Source: Clostridiales bacterium UBA1774 (GTDB lineage Bacteria > Bacillota > Clostridia > Oscillospirales > Oscillospiraceae). Taken from it: a DNA stretch of 49,925 nt. Position 1 is the stretch's first letter; every line of letters starts with the position of its first letter. The notes below the pieces were generated by a model. It was not told the DNA's origin. It ran no database searches and saw nothing but the letters and a program-made list of their open reading frames with translations. Below are positions 1-7,460 of this stretch, in pieces. The DNA lies in NCBI GenBank assembly GCA_002314635.1, contig DCGQ01000020.1, positions 1-49,925 of the forward strand. The letters run 5' to 3'. The position numbers and the translations under genes were made by a program.

Positions 1-36
1 GCGGATGATCTCGCCTTCGAAGGCGAGATCATCCGC
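1..36. repeat. Perfect 36-base palindrome at the window edge
   Basis: Bases 1-15 are the exact reverse complement of bases 22-36, and the six central bases (TTCGAA) are themselves palindromic. It lies inside the acsB reading frame at the very first base. The right arm encodes residues conserved in acetyl-CoA synthases (FEGE-IRK), so the right arm is probably genuine. The left arm may be a fold-back copy made at a contig end. Confidence 0.9.
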
Positions 37-1227
37 AAGGCCGACACCCGTGTCGATGCTTACGGCGCCAAGAAGGACTGCTTCGAGCTGGTTCGCACCA
101 AGGATGTCCACGAGATCGAGGATCACAAGATCACCCTGATCGGCAAGGACATTGACGAGTTCGCTTACGGCGAAATGATCTCCATGGCCACCATCGTTGA
201 GGTGGGCGGCGTGAAGATGCAGGATGACTTTGAGCCTGTTATGGAGCGTAAGATGCACGCCTTCATCAACTGCCTCGAGGGCATCATGCACACCGGCCAG
301 CGCGACATGATCCGTATCCGTGTCAGCAAGTCCGCCTTCGAAGCCGGCTTCCGTATGAAGCACTTCGGCGAGCTGCTGTACGCCAAGATCAAGAACGAGT
401 ACGACGCCGTTGTTGACAAGTGCCAGGTCACCATCTACACCGATCCCGAGCAGGTCAAGGCGCTCCGTGCCGAGGCCAACAAGATTTACGACAAGCGTGA
501 CGCCCGTGTGGCCAAGCTGACCGACGAGAGCGTTGACGTGTTCTACACCTGCATTCTCTGCCAGTCCTTCTCCCCCAGCCATGTGTGCATCGTCACCCCC
601 GAGCGTCTGGGCCTCTGCGGCGCCGTGAGCTGGATGGACGCTAAGGCTACCAACCAGCTGGATCCCAACGGCCCCTGCCAGATCGTCACCAAGGAAAAGG
701 TTGTTGACGAGAATATCGGCATCTGGGAAGACGTAAACGAAGCCGTCAACAAGTACTCTCATGGCGCTCTGGAGCAGGTCTCCCTGTACTCCATCATGAA
801 CGATCCCATGACCTCCTGCGGCTGCTTCGAATGCATCTGCGGCATCGAGCCCTTCTCCAACGGTGTTGTCATCGTCAACCGTGAGCATGCTGGTCTGACC
901 CCCCTGGGCATGACCTTCTCCGAGCTGGCCTCTCAGACCGGCGGCGGCGTGCAGACTCCCGGCTTCATGGGTCATGGCCGTCATTTCATCCCCTCCAAGA
1001 AGTTCATGAAGGCCGAAGGCGGCATCGCCCGTATCGTGTGGATGCCCAAGGCTCTGAAGGATTCCGTTGCCGAAAAGCTGAATGCCAACGCAAAGGATCT
1101 CTATGGTATTGATAATTTCGCCGATATGATCGCCGACGAGACCGTCGTTGAGGGTGATCCCGAAGCTCTGGTCAACTTCCTGACCAAGAAGGGCCATCCC
1201 GCTCTGGGCCTCGAGCCGATGATGTAA
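1..1227 (+). CDS. acsB: Acetyl-CoA synthase (CODH/ACS alpha subunit), C-terminal part
   Basis: Frame 1 is open from the first base, giving 408 residues of a protein usually about 710-730 long, so the 5' part is missing. The enzyme condenses CO, a methyl group from the corrinoid protein and CoA into acetyl-CoA in the Wood-Ljungdahl pathway. The A-cluster ligands are visible: C-x2-C-x8-C-x9-C around bases 550-615 (starting TCILCQSF) and the later CGC in SCGCFEC near base 820. Family-typical stretches such as HTGQR, GFMG-GR and GGIARIVWMPK are intact up to a normal stop. The first five codons fall in the edge palindrome and may not be real. AcsD follows after 27 bases, so the two are co-transcribed. 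Confidence 0.97.
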   Translation, partial: ADDLAFEGEIIRKADTRVDAYGAKKDCFELVRTKDVHEIEDHKITLIGKDIDEFAYGEMISMATIVEVGGVKMQDDFEPVMERKMHAFINCLEGIMHTGQRDMIRIRVSKSAFEAGFRMKHFGELLYAKIKNEYDAVVDKCQVTIYTDPEQVKALRAEANKIYDKRDARVAKLTDESVDVFYTCILCQSFSPSHVCIVTPERLGLCGAVSWMDAKATNQLDPNGPCQIVTKEKVVDENIGIWEDVNEAVNKYSHGALEQVSLYSIMNDPMTSCGCFECICGIEPFSNGVVIVNREHAGLTPLGMTFSELASQTGGGVQTPGFMGHGRHFIPSKKFMKAEGGIARIVWMPKALKDSVAEKLNANAKDLYGIDNFADMIADETVVEGDPEALVNFLTKKGHPALGLEPMM

Positions 1228-1254
1228 GCGCTGAACAGGAGGAAATAAACAGTT

Positions 1255-2199
1255 ATGGGTTACACTGCTAAAGCACAGGTCTATAAGGCTGCCATTCAGG
1301 AAACCACCATCGGCGCCGGTGCCAAGGCCCTGACTCTGGGCGGCTCCAAGACGCAGGCCCTCTGCGCCTTTGATGAGAGCTGGAAGAACGCTCCCGCCGT
1401 GGGCGTTGAAGTTTCCGATATTGCTTTTGATACCGAAGGTCTGCCCGAGCTGGCCGCTTTCTACGCCGGCTGCGAAACCTTCGGTGACCGTGTGAAGAAG
1501 GCCGCCACCATGGAAGGCGCCAAGTTTGTCTGCCTGCACTTCGAAGGTGCCGATCCCGGTGCCCAGAACAAGAGCGTGGACGAGATCGTCGCTCTGGCCA
1601 AGGAAGCTGCCGCCGCCACCGATCTGCCGCTGGTCGTCACCGGCTGCAAGAACGTGGAAAAGGACCAGGCCATCTTCCAGGCCGTGGCCGCCGCTCTGCC
1701 CGAAGCCAACATTCTGTACCTCTCCGCCCGTGAAGAGGACTACAAGACCATCGGTGCCGCCTGCGCCATGGCCGCCGGCCACAAGGTCGGTGCCGAGAGC
1801 GCCGTTGACATCAACCTGGCCAAGCAGCTGAACGTGCTGATGACCCAGCTGGGCGTTGCCGGAAACAGCATCGTCATGAACCTGGGCTCCGCCGCCGCCG
1901 GTTACGGCTTTGAATACGTTGCTTCCACCATGGACCGCGTAAAGGCCGCCGCTCTCGAGCAGAACGACGCCATGCTCCAGATGCCCGTTATGACCCCCGT
2001 GGCTCTGGAAACCTGGTCTGTGAAGGAATCCCTGATGAGCGAAGCGGATATGCCCGCTTGGGGCAGCCGTGAGGAGCGCGCCGTGCAGATGGAGATCATC
2101 ACCGCTTCTGCCTGCCTGACCTCCGGTTCCGACGCTGTCATCCTGCGTCATCCCGCGTCTGTCAAGACCATTGCGGCCATGATCGCCGCTCTGGCATAA
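1255..2199 (+). CDS. acsD: Corrinoid iron-sulfur protein, small subunit
   Basis: The 314-residue product matches the usual length of the small subunit of the corrinoid/iron-sulfur protein (CFeSP). With AcsC it carries the methyl group from methyltetrahydrofolate to the A-cluster of acetyl-CoA synthase. The sequence has a TIM-barrel look, with alternating strands and helices, a conserved LHFEGADPG stretch near residue 99 and AGNSIVMNLGSAAAGYGFEY near residue 200. An AGGAGG site lies about 12 bases before the ATG. It sits between acsB and acsC, 13 bases before the latter, which is the expected neighbourhood. Function is assigned from family similarity and context. Confidence 0.95.
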   Translation: MGYTAKAQVYKAAIQETTIGAGAKALTLGGSKTQALCAFDESWKNAPAVGVEVSDIAFDTEGLPELAAFYAGCETFGDRVKKAATMEGAKFVCLHFEGADPGAQNKSVDEIVALAKEAAAATDLPLVVTGCKNVEKDQAIFQAVAAALPEANILYLSAREEDYKTIGAACAMAAGHKVGAESAVDINLAKQLNVLMTQLGVAGNSIVMNLGSAAAGYGFEYVASTMDRVKAAALEQNDAMLQMPVMTPVALETWSVKESLMSEADMPAWGSREERAVQMEIITASACLTSGSDAVILRHPASVKTIAAMIAALA

Positions 2200-2212
2200 G
2201 GAGGAGAGAACA

Positions 2213-3544
2213 ATGGCACTTAAAGGACTGGATATTTTCAAGCTGTCCCCCAAGACCAACTGCAAGGACTGCGGCTGCCCCACCTGCATGGCTTTCGGCA
2301 TGAAGGTTGCTTCCGGCGCTCTGACCCTTGACAAATGCCCGCATTTCAGCGCTGAAGCGCTGGCTAAGCTCTCTTCCGCTTCCGAGCCTCTCATGAAGAC
2401 CATCCAGGTCGGTGAGTACAAGCTGGGCGGCGAGACCGTCATGCTGCGTCATGAGAAGACCTTCGTCAACCGCAACCTGTACGGCGCTTTCGTCTGCGCC
2501 TGCATGGCTGACGAGGAAGTCGATGCCCGCATCGCTGCCTCCATGGCAGTGGATTACGAGCGTATCGGCGAGCGCATGATCTGCGAGATCATCGAAGTGG
2601 GTGCCCCCGCCGACCAGAGCGTAGAGCGCTGCGTGGAAGTGGCCAAGAAGGCTGCCGCCACCGGCCGTGACCTGATCATTGATGCCGCCGATACCGAGCG
2701 TGCCGAGGCCGTTCTGGCTGCTGTCGGCGCTGCTGCCAAGGTGCTGAACGGTGCCAATGCCGCCAACTGGGAAGCCTTCAACAAGATCGCTGCCGGCAAG
2801 CTGGTTCTGGGCGTCACCGGTGCTGACCTGAACGACATCCATACCACCATTGAGAAGCTGGAAGCCGCCGGCAACAAGAACCTGATCATCGACGCCACCG
2901 GCGCCAGCATCAAGGACGCTTTTGCCAACGCCATGAACATCCGCCGCGCTGCTCTGAAGCAGGAGGATCGCAGCTTCGGTTATCCCACCATCGTCAACAC
3001 CGCCAAGCTGGCCAAGGGCGACAAGCACATGCAGGCTGCTCTGGCCTCCATGTTCACCCTGCGTTACGGCTCCATCGTTGTGATGGACAGCATGACCTAC
3101 GCCGAGGCTCTGCCTCTGTACGGCCTGCGTCAGAACATCTTCACCGATCCTCAGAAGCCCATGAAGGTCGAGCCGGGCATTTACCCCCTGAACGGCGCCG
3201 ACGAGAACAGCATCTGCTGCGTCACCGTCGACTTCGCTCTGACCTACTTCGTGGTTTCCGGCGAGCTGGAACGCAGCGGTGTACCCATCAACATGTTCAT
3301 CACCGATGCAGGCGGCTACTCCGTGCTGACCTCCTGGGCAGCCGGTAAGTTCAGCGCCGGCAGCATCGAGAAGTTCTTCAAGGACTTCGACATCGACAAC
3401 AAGTTCAAGAACAAGGTTCTGATCCTGCCCGGCAAGGTTGCCGTCCTGAAGGGCGAGCTGGAAGCCAAGCTGCCCAACTGGAAGATCGTTGTCGGTACCA
3501 CCGAAGCCATCCAGCTGGTTCGCTTCCTGCGCGAGTTCAAATAA
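2213..3544 (+). CDS. acsC: Corrinoid iron-sulfur protein, large subunit
   Basis: The 443-residue product begins with the four-cysteine motif of the CFeSP large subunit: CKDCGCPTC at residues 17-25, with the fourth Cys in LDKCP near residue 43. This motif holds the low-potential 4Fe-4S cluster that reductively reactivates the cobalamin. The middle forms a TIM barrel and the C-terminal third is the B12-binding region (for example FITDAGGYSVLTSWAAGKF). Together with AcsD it is the methyl carrier of the Wood-Ljungdahl pathway. AGGAGG sits 8 bases before the ATG. No acsE methyltransferase follows, so that gene must lie elsewhere. Confidence 0.96.
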   Translation: MALKGLDIFKLSPKTNCKDCGCPTCMAFGMKVASGALTLDKCPHFSAEALAKLSSASEPLMKTIQVGEYKLGGETVMLRHEKTFVNRNLYGAFVCACMADEEVDARIAASMAVDYERIGERMICEIIEVGAPADQSVERCVEVAKKAAATGRDLIIDAADTERAEAVLAAVGAAAKVLNGANAANWEAFNKIAAGKLVLGVTGADLNDIHTTIEKLEAAGNKNLIIDATGASIKDAFANAMNIRRAALKQEDRSFGYPTIVNTAKLAKGDKHMQAALASMFTLRYGSIVVMDSMTYAEALPLYGLRQNIFTDPQKPMKVEPGIYPLNGADENSICCVTVDFALTYFVVSGELERSGVPINMFITDAGGYSVLTSWAAGKFSAGSIEKFFKDFDIDNKFKNKVLILPGKVAVLKGELEAKLPNWKIVVGTTEAIQLVRFLREFK

Positions 3545-3565
3545 CCCGGAAAAGGAGAATCCTCA

Positions 3566-3955
3566 ATGAAAAAGCTCAAAGTGCTGGATGCCAAGCAGTG
3601 CGCCGCCTGTCTGCAGTGCGCCAATGCCTGCTCCGTGTCCTTCTACAAAGAGTATAATATCAACAAGGCCTGCATCCGCATTGAGGAGAAGGCCGACAAG
3701 ACCCTTGCCGTCCGGACCTGCATCCAGTGCGGCAAGTGCGCCCGGGCCTGCGAGGCTGGTGCCATCACCCAGAACCCCAAGGGCGTTTACATGATCAACA
3801 AGAAGCTGTGCGTCCACTGCGGCAAGTGCGTGGAAGCCTGCCCCTTTGGTCTGATCGTAAAGACCGGCGCTGACGAAGCTCCCTCCAAGTGCATCGCCTG
3901 CGGCATCTGCGCCAAGCAGTGCCCCCAGCAGATCCTTGAGGTCGTCGAGAGCTGA
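3566..3955 (+). CDS. Small ferredoxin-like protein with four 4Fe-4S motifs
   Basis: The 129-residue protein contains four C-x2-C-x2-C-x3-C motifs in tandem: CAACLQCANAC at about residue 12, CIQCGKCARAC near 52, CVHCGKCVEAC near 76, and CIACGICAKQC near 112. It has no signal peptide, membrane segment or other domain, so it is a soluble electron carrier. It is the last gene of the acs operon, 21 bases after acsC and directly before the terminator. I infer that it feeds low-potential electrons to CODH/ACS or reactivates the corrinoid protein. CooF-type CODH ferredoxins are the nearest functional analogue, but I cannot assign orthology. Confidence 0.85.
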   Translation: MKKLKVLDAKQCAACLQCANACSVSFYKEYNINKACIRIEEKADKTLAVRTCIQCGKCARACEAGAITQNPKGVYMINKKLCVHCGKCVEACPFGLIVKTGADEAPSKCIACGICAKQCPQQILEVVES

Positions 3956-3966
3956 TTGGAATCCCG

Positions 3967-4001
3967 AATACCGCACGCTTTGCCGCGTGCGGTATTTTTT
4001 T
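3967..4001 (+). terminator. Rho-independent terminator of the acs operon
   Basis: A 12-bp perfect stem (3967-3978 with 3985-3996) with a six-base loop TTTGCC is followed by an unbroken T run to 4001. It starts 11 bases after the ferredoxin stop. On the minus strand the hairpin follows the last prophage gene but lacks a U-tract, so it is primarily a plus-strand terminator. Confidence 0.93.
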
Positions 4002-4866
4002 ATCCTGCGGTGGCCAGAAACCGCTCCAGCCAGTCCCGGTAATCCAGTTCCTGTTCTTCTTCCCAATCCGCGTCGGTTTCCGTCTGCTGCAGATAATTCT
4101 CCAGTGCATCCTCGTAAGCGCTGCGGGCCTGCGTCCGCTCCTTAGATGCGATCTCATATTCCCGCTGCGCCGCGTTATCGTACTGCTCTACCAGCTCCAG
4201 CAGATCCTTCTTTTCCGTGCTGTATCGGTCATATGCGTCCCGATACAGCTCCGGCAGCTCCTCGCTGAGTCGGGAGGCGTATTCTCCCTCCGCCTGTGCC
4301 GCTGCCGTTACCGCATAGGAAGATGGTACGCCGCCGGTGGCCGCAGCGGCAGAACCCAGCGCATTCTCTCCTGCCCGCTTGCCCGCTCTGGTGTACTGCT
4401 TCACATAGCTCTGCCATACCGGGTCCTGATCCGGGTCATAGGAGAAGGAAAGATTCTTCGCCGCCTGCAGCAGCCGGTTTCGCTCCCCGGTATATTCCGT
4501 ACCGCTGTCCCGGACGCGCTGCTCCGCCTGCTGCAATGCGTCCGCCTTCTGTGTGACCTCCCCGGCCAGCCGCTGCCGCTGCTGACGGCGGCTCTCCGCC
4601 TCCGGGTCAGTCGTCTGTGTATAACCGCTGCCGTCTCTGCCGCCCAGATAACCGCCCGACCAGCTGCGGATCCGCTCTGCAGCCGCATTGTACGCAGCCT
4701 TTTCCTCTGCGCTCTCCGCATTTGCATAACCCAGCTTGGCTGCCGCGATGCCGAAGCCTGCCTCCGGCTCCAGCTCTGCCAATGCCAGATCGTGCTGGGA
4801 AAACTGACCCTCCAGTCCGTTATCCCGGATATAAGTCTGAAATTCCTCCCATGTACGCTTTTTCAT
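4000..4866 (-). CDS. Phage structural protein of unknown function, helical
   Basis: The 288-residue product is the last gene of the prophage late operon. It is rich in Ala, Glu, Gln and Arg, with long predicted helices: heptad-like stretches at about residues 85-135 and again at 195-270 (KKDLLELVEQYDNAAQREYE). It contains an Ala/Gly-rich segment in the middle (ALGSAAAATGG) and no membrane segment or signal peptide. I do not recognise a family. Position after a gp10-like stabiliser and composition would fit an internal or ejection protein of a short-tailed phage, but this is inference. A GGAAAGGA site precedes the ATG. The stop codon overlaps the acs terminator T run on the other strand. Confidence 0.7.
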   Translation of the reverse strand: MKKRTWEEFQTYIRDNGLEGQFSQHDLALAELEPEAGFGIAAAKLGYANAESAEEKAAYNAAAERIRSWSGGYLGGRDGSGYTQTTDPEAESRRQQRQRLAGEVTQKADALQQAEQRVRDSGTEYTGERNRLLQAAKNLSFSYDPDQDPVWQSYVKQYTRAGKRAGENALGSAAAATGGVPSSYAVTAAAQAEGEYASRLSEELPELYRDAYDRYSTEKKDLLELVEQYDNAAQREYEIASKERTQARSAYEDALENYLQQTETDADWEEEQELDYRDWLERFLATAG

Positions 4867-4909
4867 GTCCGTTCCTTTCCGCCCCGATGGGGCATTTTTT
4901 TGCGTCGCA

Positions 4910-6529
4910 CTATTTTTCCGAACCGCCGTAGCGGGTCACCGCCAGTGAGTACACGCGGGCGCCTCCGGTGCCGCTGAGCCGCAGACGGAAGTGGTCGCAG
5001 CGGCGCAGTACCAGCGGAATCAGGCTGCTCTGTTTCGTCTCCGCACTCAGCGTCTTTACCGTATGCCACACGCCGTCGGAATCATACTGCACCTGTACCG
5101 TCATGGCAGCGTCGGTTTCCAGCTCCGTCCGCAGCTGCAGCCGCAGCAGTCCCTTCCGGTTGTGACTGCTGCCGCCGGTCGTCCGGGTGAACTCGGTGCT
5201 GTCCGCAAATTCCGCCGACCAGGCAACCGCAGGCTCCGCCGTTCCTGCTGTACCATCCACGCTGAACAAAGTCCCCGTTGTACCTCCGGGCAGCGTACCC
5301 AGCATATAGAGTCCGCCGCCCTCCGGTCTGGCAAACCCGGAGGCCTGAAAGCCGTCCTCCCGGTGCCACAGTCCCTGCACCGTATCGTACACGAAAAGGT
5401 GATACGCCGTACCGTCTCTCATGCTCACATAGTAGCGAAGGCCGTCCGTCCCCGCCACCGCATTGCGCCAGTGCGTCTCACCCAAAGGGGCAGACAGAAT
5501 GACCGGTCTGCTGCCCGAATAGGCCGCAATTCCGGCAGCGGACAGATAGTACACCGTGTTGTTCACCACAACCGCGCTGCGGTCGCTGACGCCGTCACCC
5601 GCGATACCCAGAAAGGGATTCCCGGACCACTGGAAGTTGGATGGCCGGTCTCCATAGACCTTGAAAATGGCGTTCTCCTTGAAAAACACCGGATAACCCA
5701 GATAGCAGATGCAGCCGGTAAAGCCGCTGCCGTCCAGTGTCTCGCTCTGCCATGCGTCGGTGGTCAGTCCGTCAAACACATGGAAATTCCGGGGATCGCC
5801 CAGCTTGCTGGCATAGATCGTATTGCCCGCATAGCCCCATAGCCGGTTGTCGCAGACGCAGGCCCCTTCCAGCGACGGAACCTGTCGGCTGACCGTAAGG
5901 CTTCCGCTTTCTGTATAGCTGTCCTCGGCCCCGACAGGCAGGGTCAGCACGCCCGGATCAAACTGCAGCTCCCCTGCGGAAACGCCCCGCAGGATCGCGT
6001 GGGTCACATTGTTATCCGTGTGTCCGGTGCAGCCGCGGATGCTCACAGCGTCCCCCTCCCGGAACAGAGTGTCCCATCCGGCATTCGGGCAGCTGAGACT
6101 GCTTCGCTCCGTCTGAACCGTCACCGTGCCGCCGCTGCCGCTCCAGGATGCCGCCAGCGTACCGAAGGTGTCCGCCTCCACATCGTAAACCTTCATCTCC
6201 GGCAGGATCAGGATCCACTTTCCCATGCAGACCAGACGGTGTGACCCTGCGGAAACCGTGCCCTTTACCGTACCGTCATAGATAAAATCGGTGCCGCTGA
6301 GCCAGCACAGCTTCTCCCCATGGCTGCTCAGCACACCCGGGGAAGTCACGGCAGCCACGATCCCCCGCGCAGGCCGCACGGACAGCAGCGGAAACTGCCG
6401 CCCGCTGAGATTTTCCGCTTCCGCCAACGTCCCCTCGCCCGCTCCGGCTCTCCGATCCAGACCGCCGAATACGGTCTGAACCCGCGATGTATATCTTCCG
6501 CTTCCATAGGGAAGCAAGGGTAATTTCAT
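4910..6529 (-). CDS. Phage tail/DNA-stabilisation protein, beta-propeller-like (gp10-like)
   Basis: The 539-residue product is a repetitive all-beta protein with recurring short strands ending in G-W/Y/D turns, such as DNRLWGYAGNTIYASKLGDP near residue 225 and NAIFKVYGDRP near 285. The pattern resembles P22 gp10-type packaged-DNA stabilisation proteins and tail tubular B proteins, which extend the connector of short-tailed phages. No membrane segment is seen. GTAGGAGG lies 6 bases before the ATG. With the connector at 11882-12484 it argues for a podovirus-like particle. The assignment rests on fold impression and context; a profile search would settle it. Confidence 0.55.
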   Translation of the reverse strand: MKLPLLPYGSGRYTSRVQTVFGGLDRRAGAGEGTLAEAENLSGRQFPLLSVRPARGIVAAVTSPGVLSSHGEKLCWLSGTDFIYDGTVKGTVSAGSHRLVCMGKWILILPEMKVYDVEADTFGTLAASWSGSGGTVTVQTERSSLSCPNAGWDTLFREGDAVSIRGCTGHTDNNVTHAILRGVSAGELQFDPGVLTLPVGAEDSYTESGSLTVSRQVPSLEGACVCDNRLWGYAGNTIYASKLGDPRNFHVFDGLTTDAWQSETLDGSGFTGCICYLGYPVFFKENAIFKVYGDRPSNFQWSGNPFLGIAGDGVSDRSAVVVNNTVYYLSAAGIAAYSGSRPVILSAPLGETHWRNAVAGTDGLRYYVSMRDGTAYHLFVYDTVQGLWHREDGFQASGFARPEGGGLYMLGTLPGGTTGTLFSVDGTAGTAEPAVAWSAEFADSTEFTRTTGGSSHNRKGLLRLQLRTELETDAAMTVQVQYDSDGVWHTVKTLSAETKQSSLIPLVLRRCDHFRLRLSGTGGARVYSLAVTRYGGSEK

Positions 6530-6542
6530 AACTGCCTCCTAC

Positions 6543-7460
6543 TCATGATCCGTTCTCGATCTGAACAATGCTCTCGATCACAACAACACCAGTCCATGCA
6601 TAGCTTCTGCTGGACGGAGTATCCTGATAGTTATACTCCCGCCCGCCCATCGTAAAGCGATAGGTTCCGCTCCAGCCGCTGGGACTGCTGAGCCGGAACA
6701 GGTAAATTCCCGCCTCCGGGTCAACCACATTGACCGCCTCGTGGGTTTCATTGGGTCTTCCGGTGTAGATTTTGATTCCGTCACCCTCGTCGAAAATGTA
6801 ATAGACAACCACATAGTTGTTATTATCCTGCACCGCAAATCGCACATAGTTGTCGATGGAACTGCCTGTCAGCGTGGATGCCAGTCGGATACCCCGTTCT
6901 GCCGCCGCTGCCCGAATGGTAATGGTATCCTGTTCATAATATTGGACGTTTAGGGAGTAATAATCCGGAAAAGTGGATTGAACGTTGTTTATCATCAGGA
7001 AACCGCCGTCCATGGAATACCCCTCGTCCGGCACGGCGTAGATTGTCACCCCCGTTGCCGAATCCGGTACTCTCCATGTGGTAAATCCATCTGTTGTACC
7101 GTATATACCGTCATCGATTTCAATATGGCAGTTCTGGCAGTCGGCATTCACGGCCCACAGCAGCGCACTGGCCGGAAAGGGTGTTGCTTCCGATTCCCGC
7201 AGTGCACCGCTGATGCAGGCCGCGCTGAGCTGTACGCTGCCCTTTTCCCGCACGAAACTCCGGATATCTCCGGTGATCGTATCGCCCGTGCCGCTGATGG
7301 TTCCCAGCCTTGTCCCGCCAGCATAAAGTGCCGCGCCGGTTCGCCATGCCCCGTTTCGGAGGTCCGTCACGGTGAACCGCTGCCCCTGTCCCATTTCCGC
7401 GGCAGTAGGCGCAAACAGCCGAGGCAGGATCCCCTGTGCATTGGTAAGCATTTTTCCCAT
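6543..7460 (-). CDS. Phage tail/fibre-associated structural protein
   Basis: The 305-residue product is beta-rich and aromatic-rich. Its N-terminal third (TVTDLRNGAWRTGAALYAGG near residue 30) looks like a small beta-sandwich baseplate or adaptor domain. The C-terminal half is rich in Tyr, Asn and Asp (VQDNNNYVVVYYIFDEGDG near residue 212) and could be a carbohydrate- or receptor-contacting domain. The ATG follows the stop of the tail fibre gene by one base (GAGGACTGAATG), so translation is coupled. The role as tail or fibre accessory is inferred from position between the fibre and the gp10-like protein. Confidence 0.6.
   Translation of the reverse strand: MGKMLTNAQGILPRLFAPTAAEMGQGQRFTVTDLRNGAWRTGAALYAGGTRLGTISGTGDTITGDIRSFVREKGSVQLSAACISGALRESEATPFPASALLWAVNADCQNCHIEIDDGIYGTTDGFTTWRVPDSATGVTIYAVPDEGYSMDGGFLMINNVQSTFPDYYSLNVQYYEQDTITIRAAAAERGIRLASTLTGSSIDNYVRFAVQDNNNYVVVYYIFDEGDGIKIYTGRPNETHEAVNVVDPEAGIYLFRLSSPSGWSGTYRFTMGGREYNYQDTPSSRSYAWTGVVVIESIVQIENGS

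Noticed and set aside
3955..4010. Left attachment site of the prophage
   Set aside because: I compared the sequence around 3955-4010 with the region 19227-19508 by eye and found no direct repeat longer than expected by chance.
4881..4901. Short hairpin with seven Ts (GCCCC-GAT-GGGGC) between the last two prophage genes
   Set aside because: The T run is on the plus strand, opposite to transcription, and the stem is only 5 bp. It overlaps the ribosome-site region of the 4000-4866 gene, so a terminator role in the operon is not supported.
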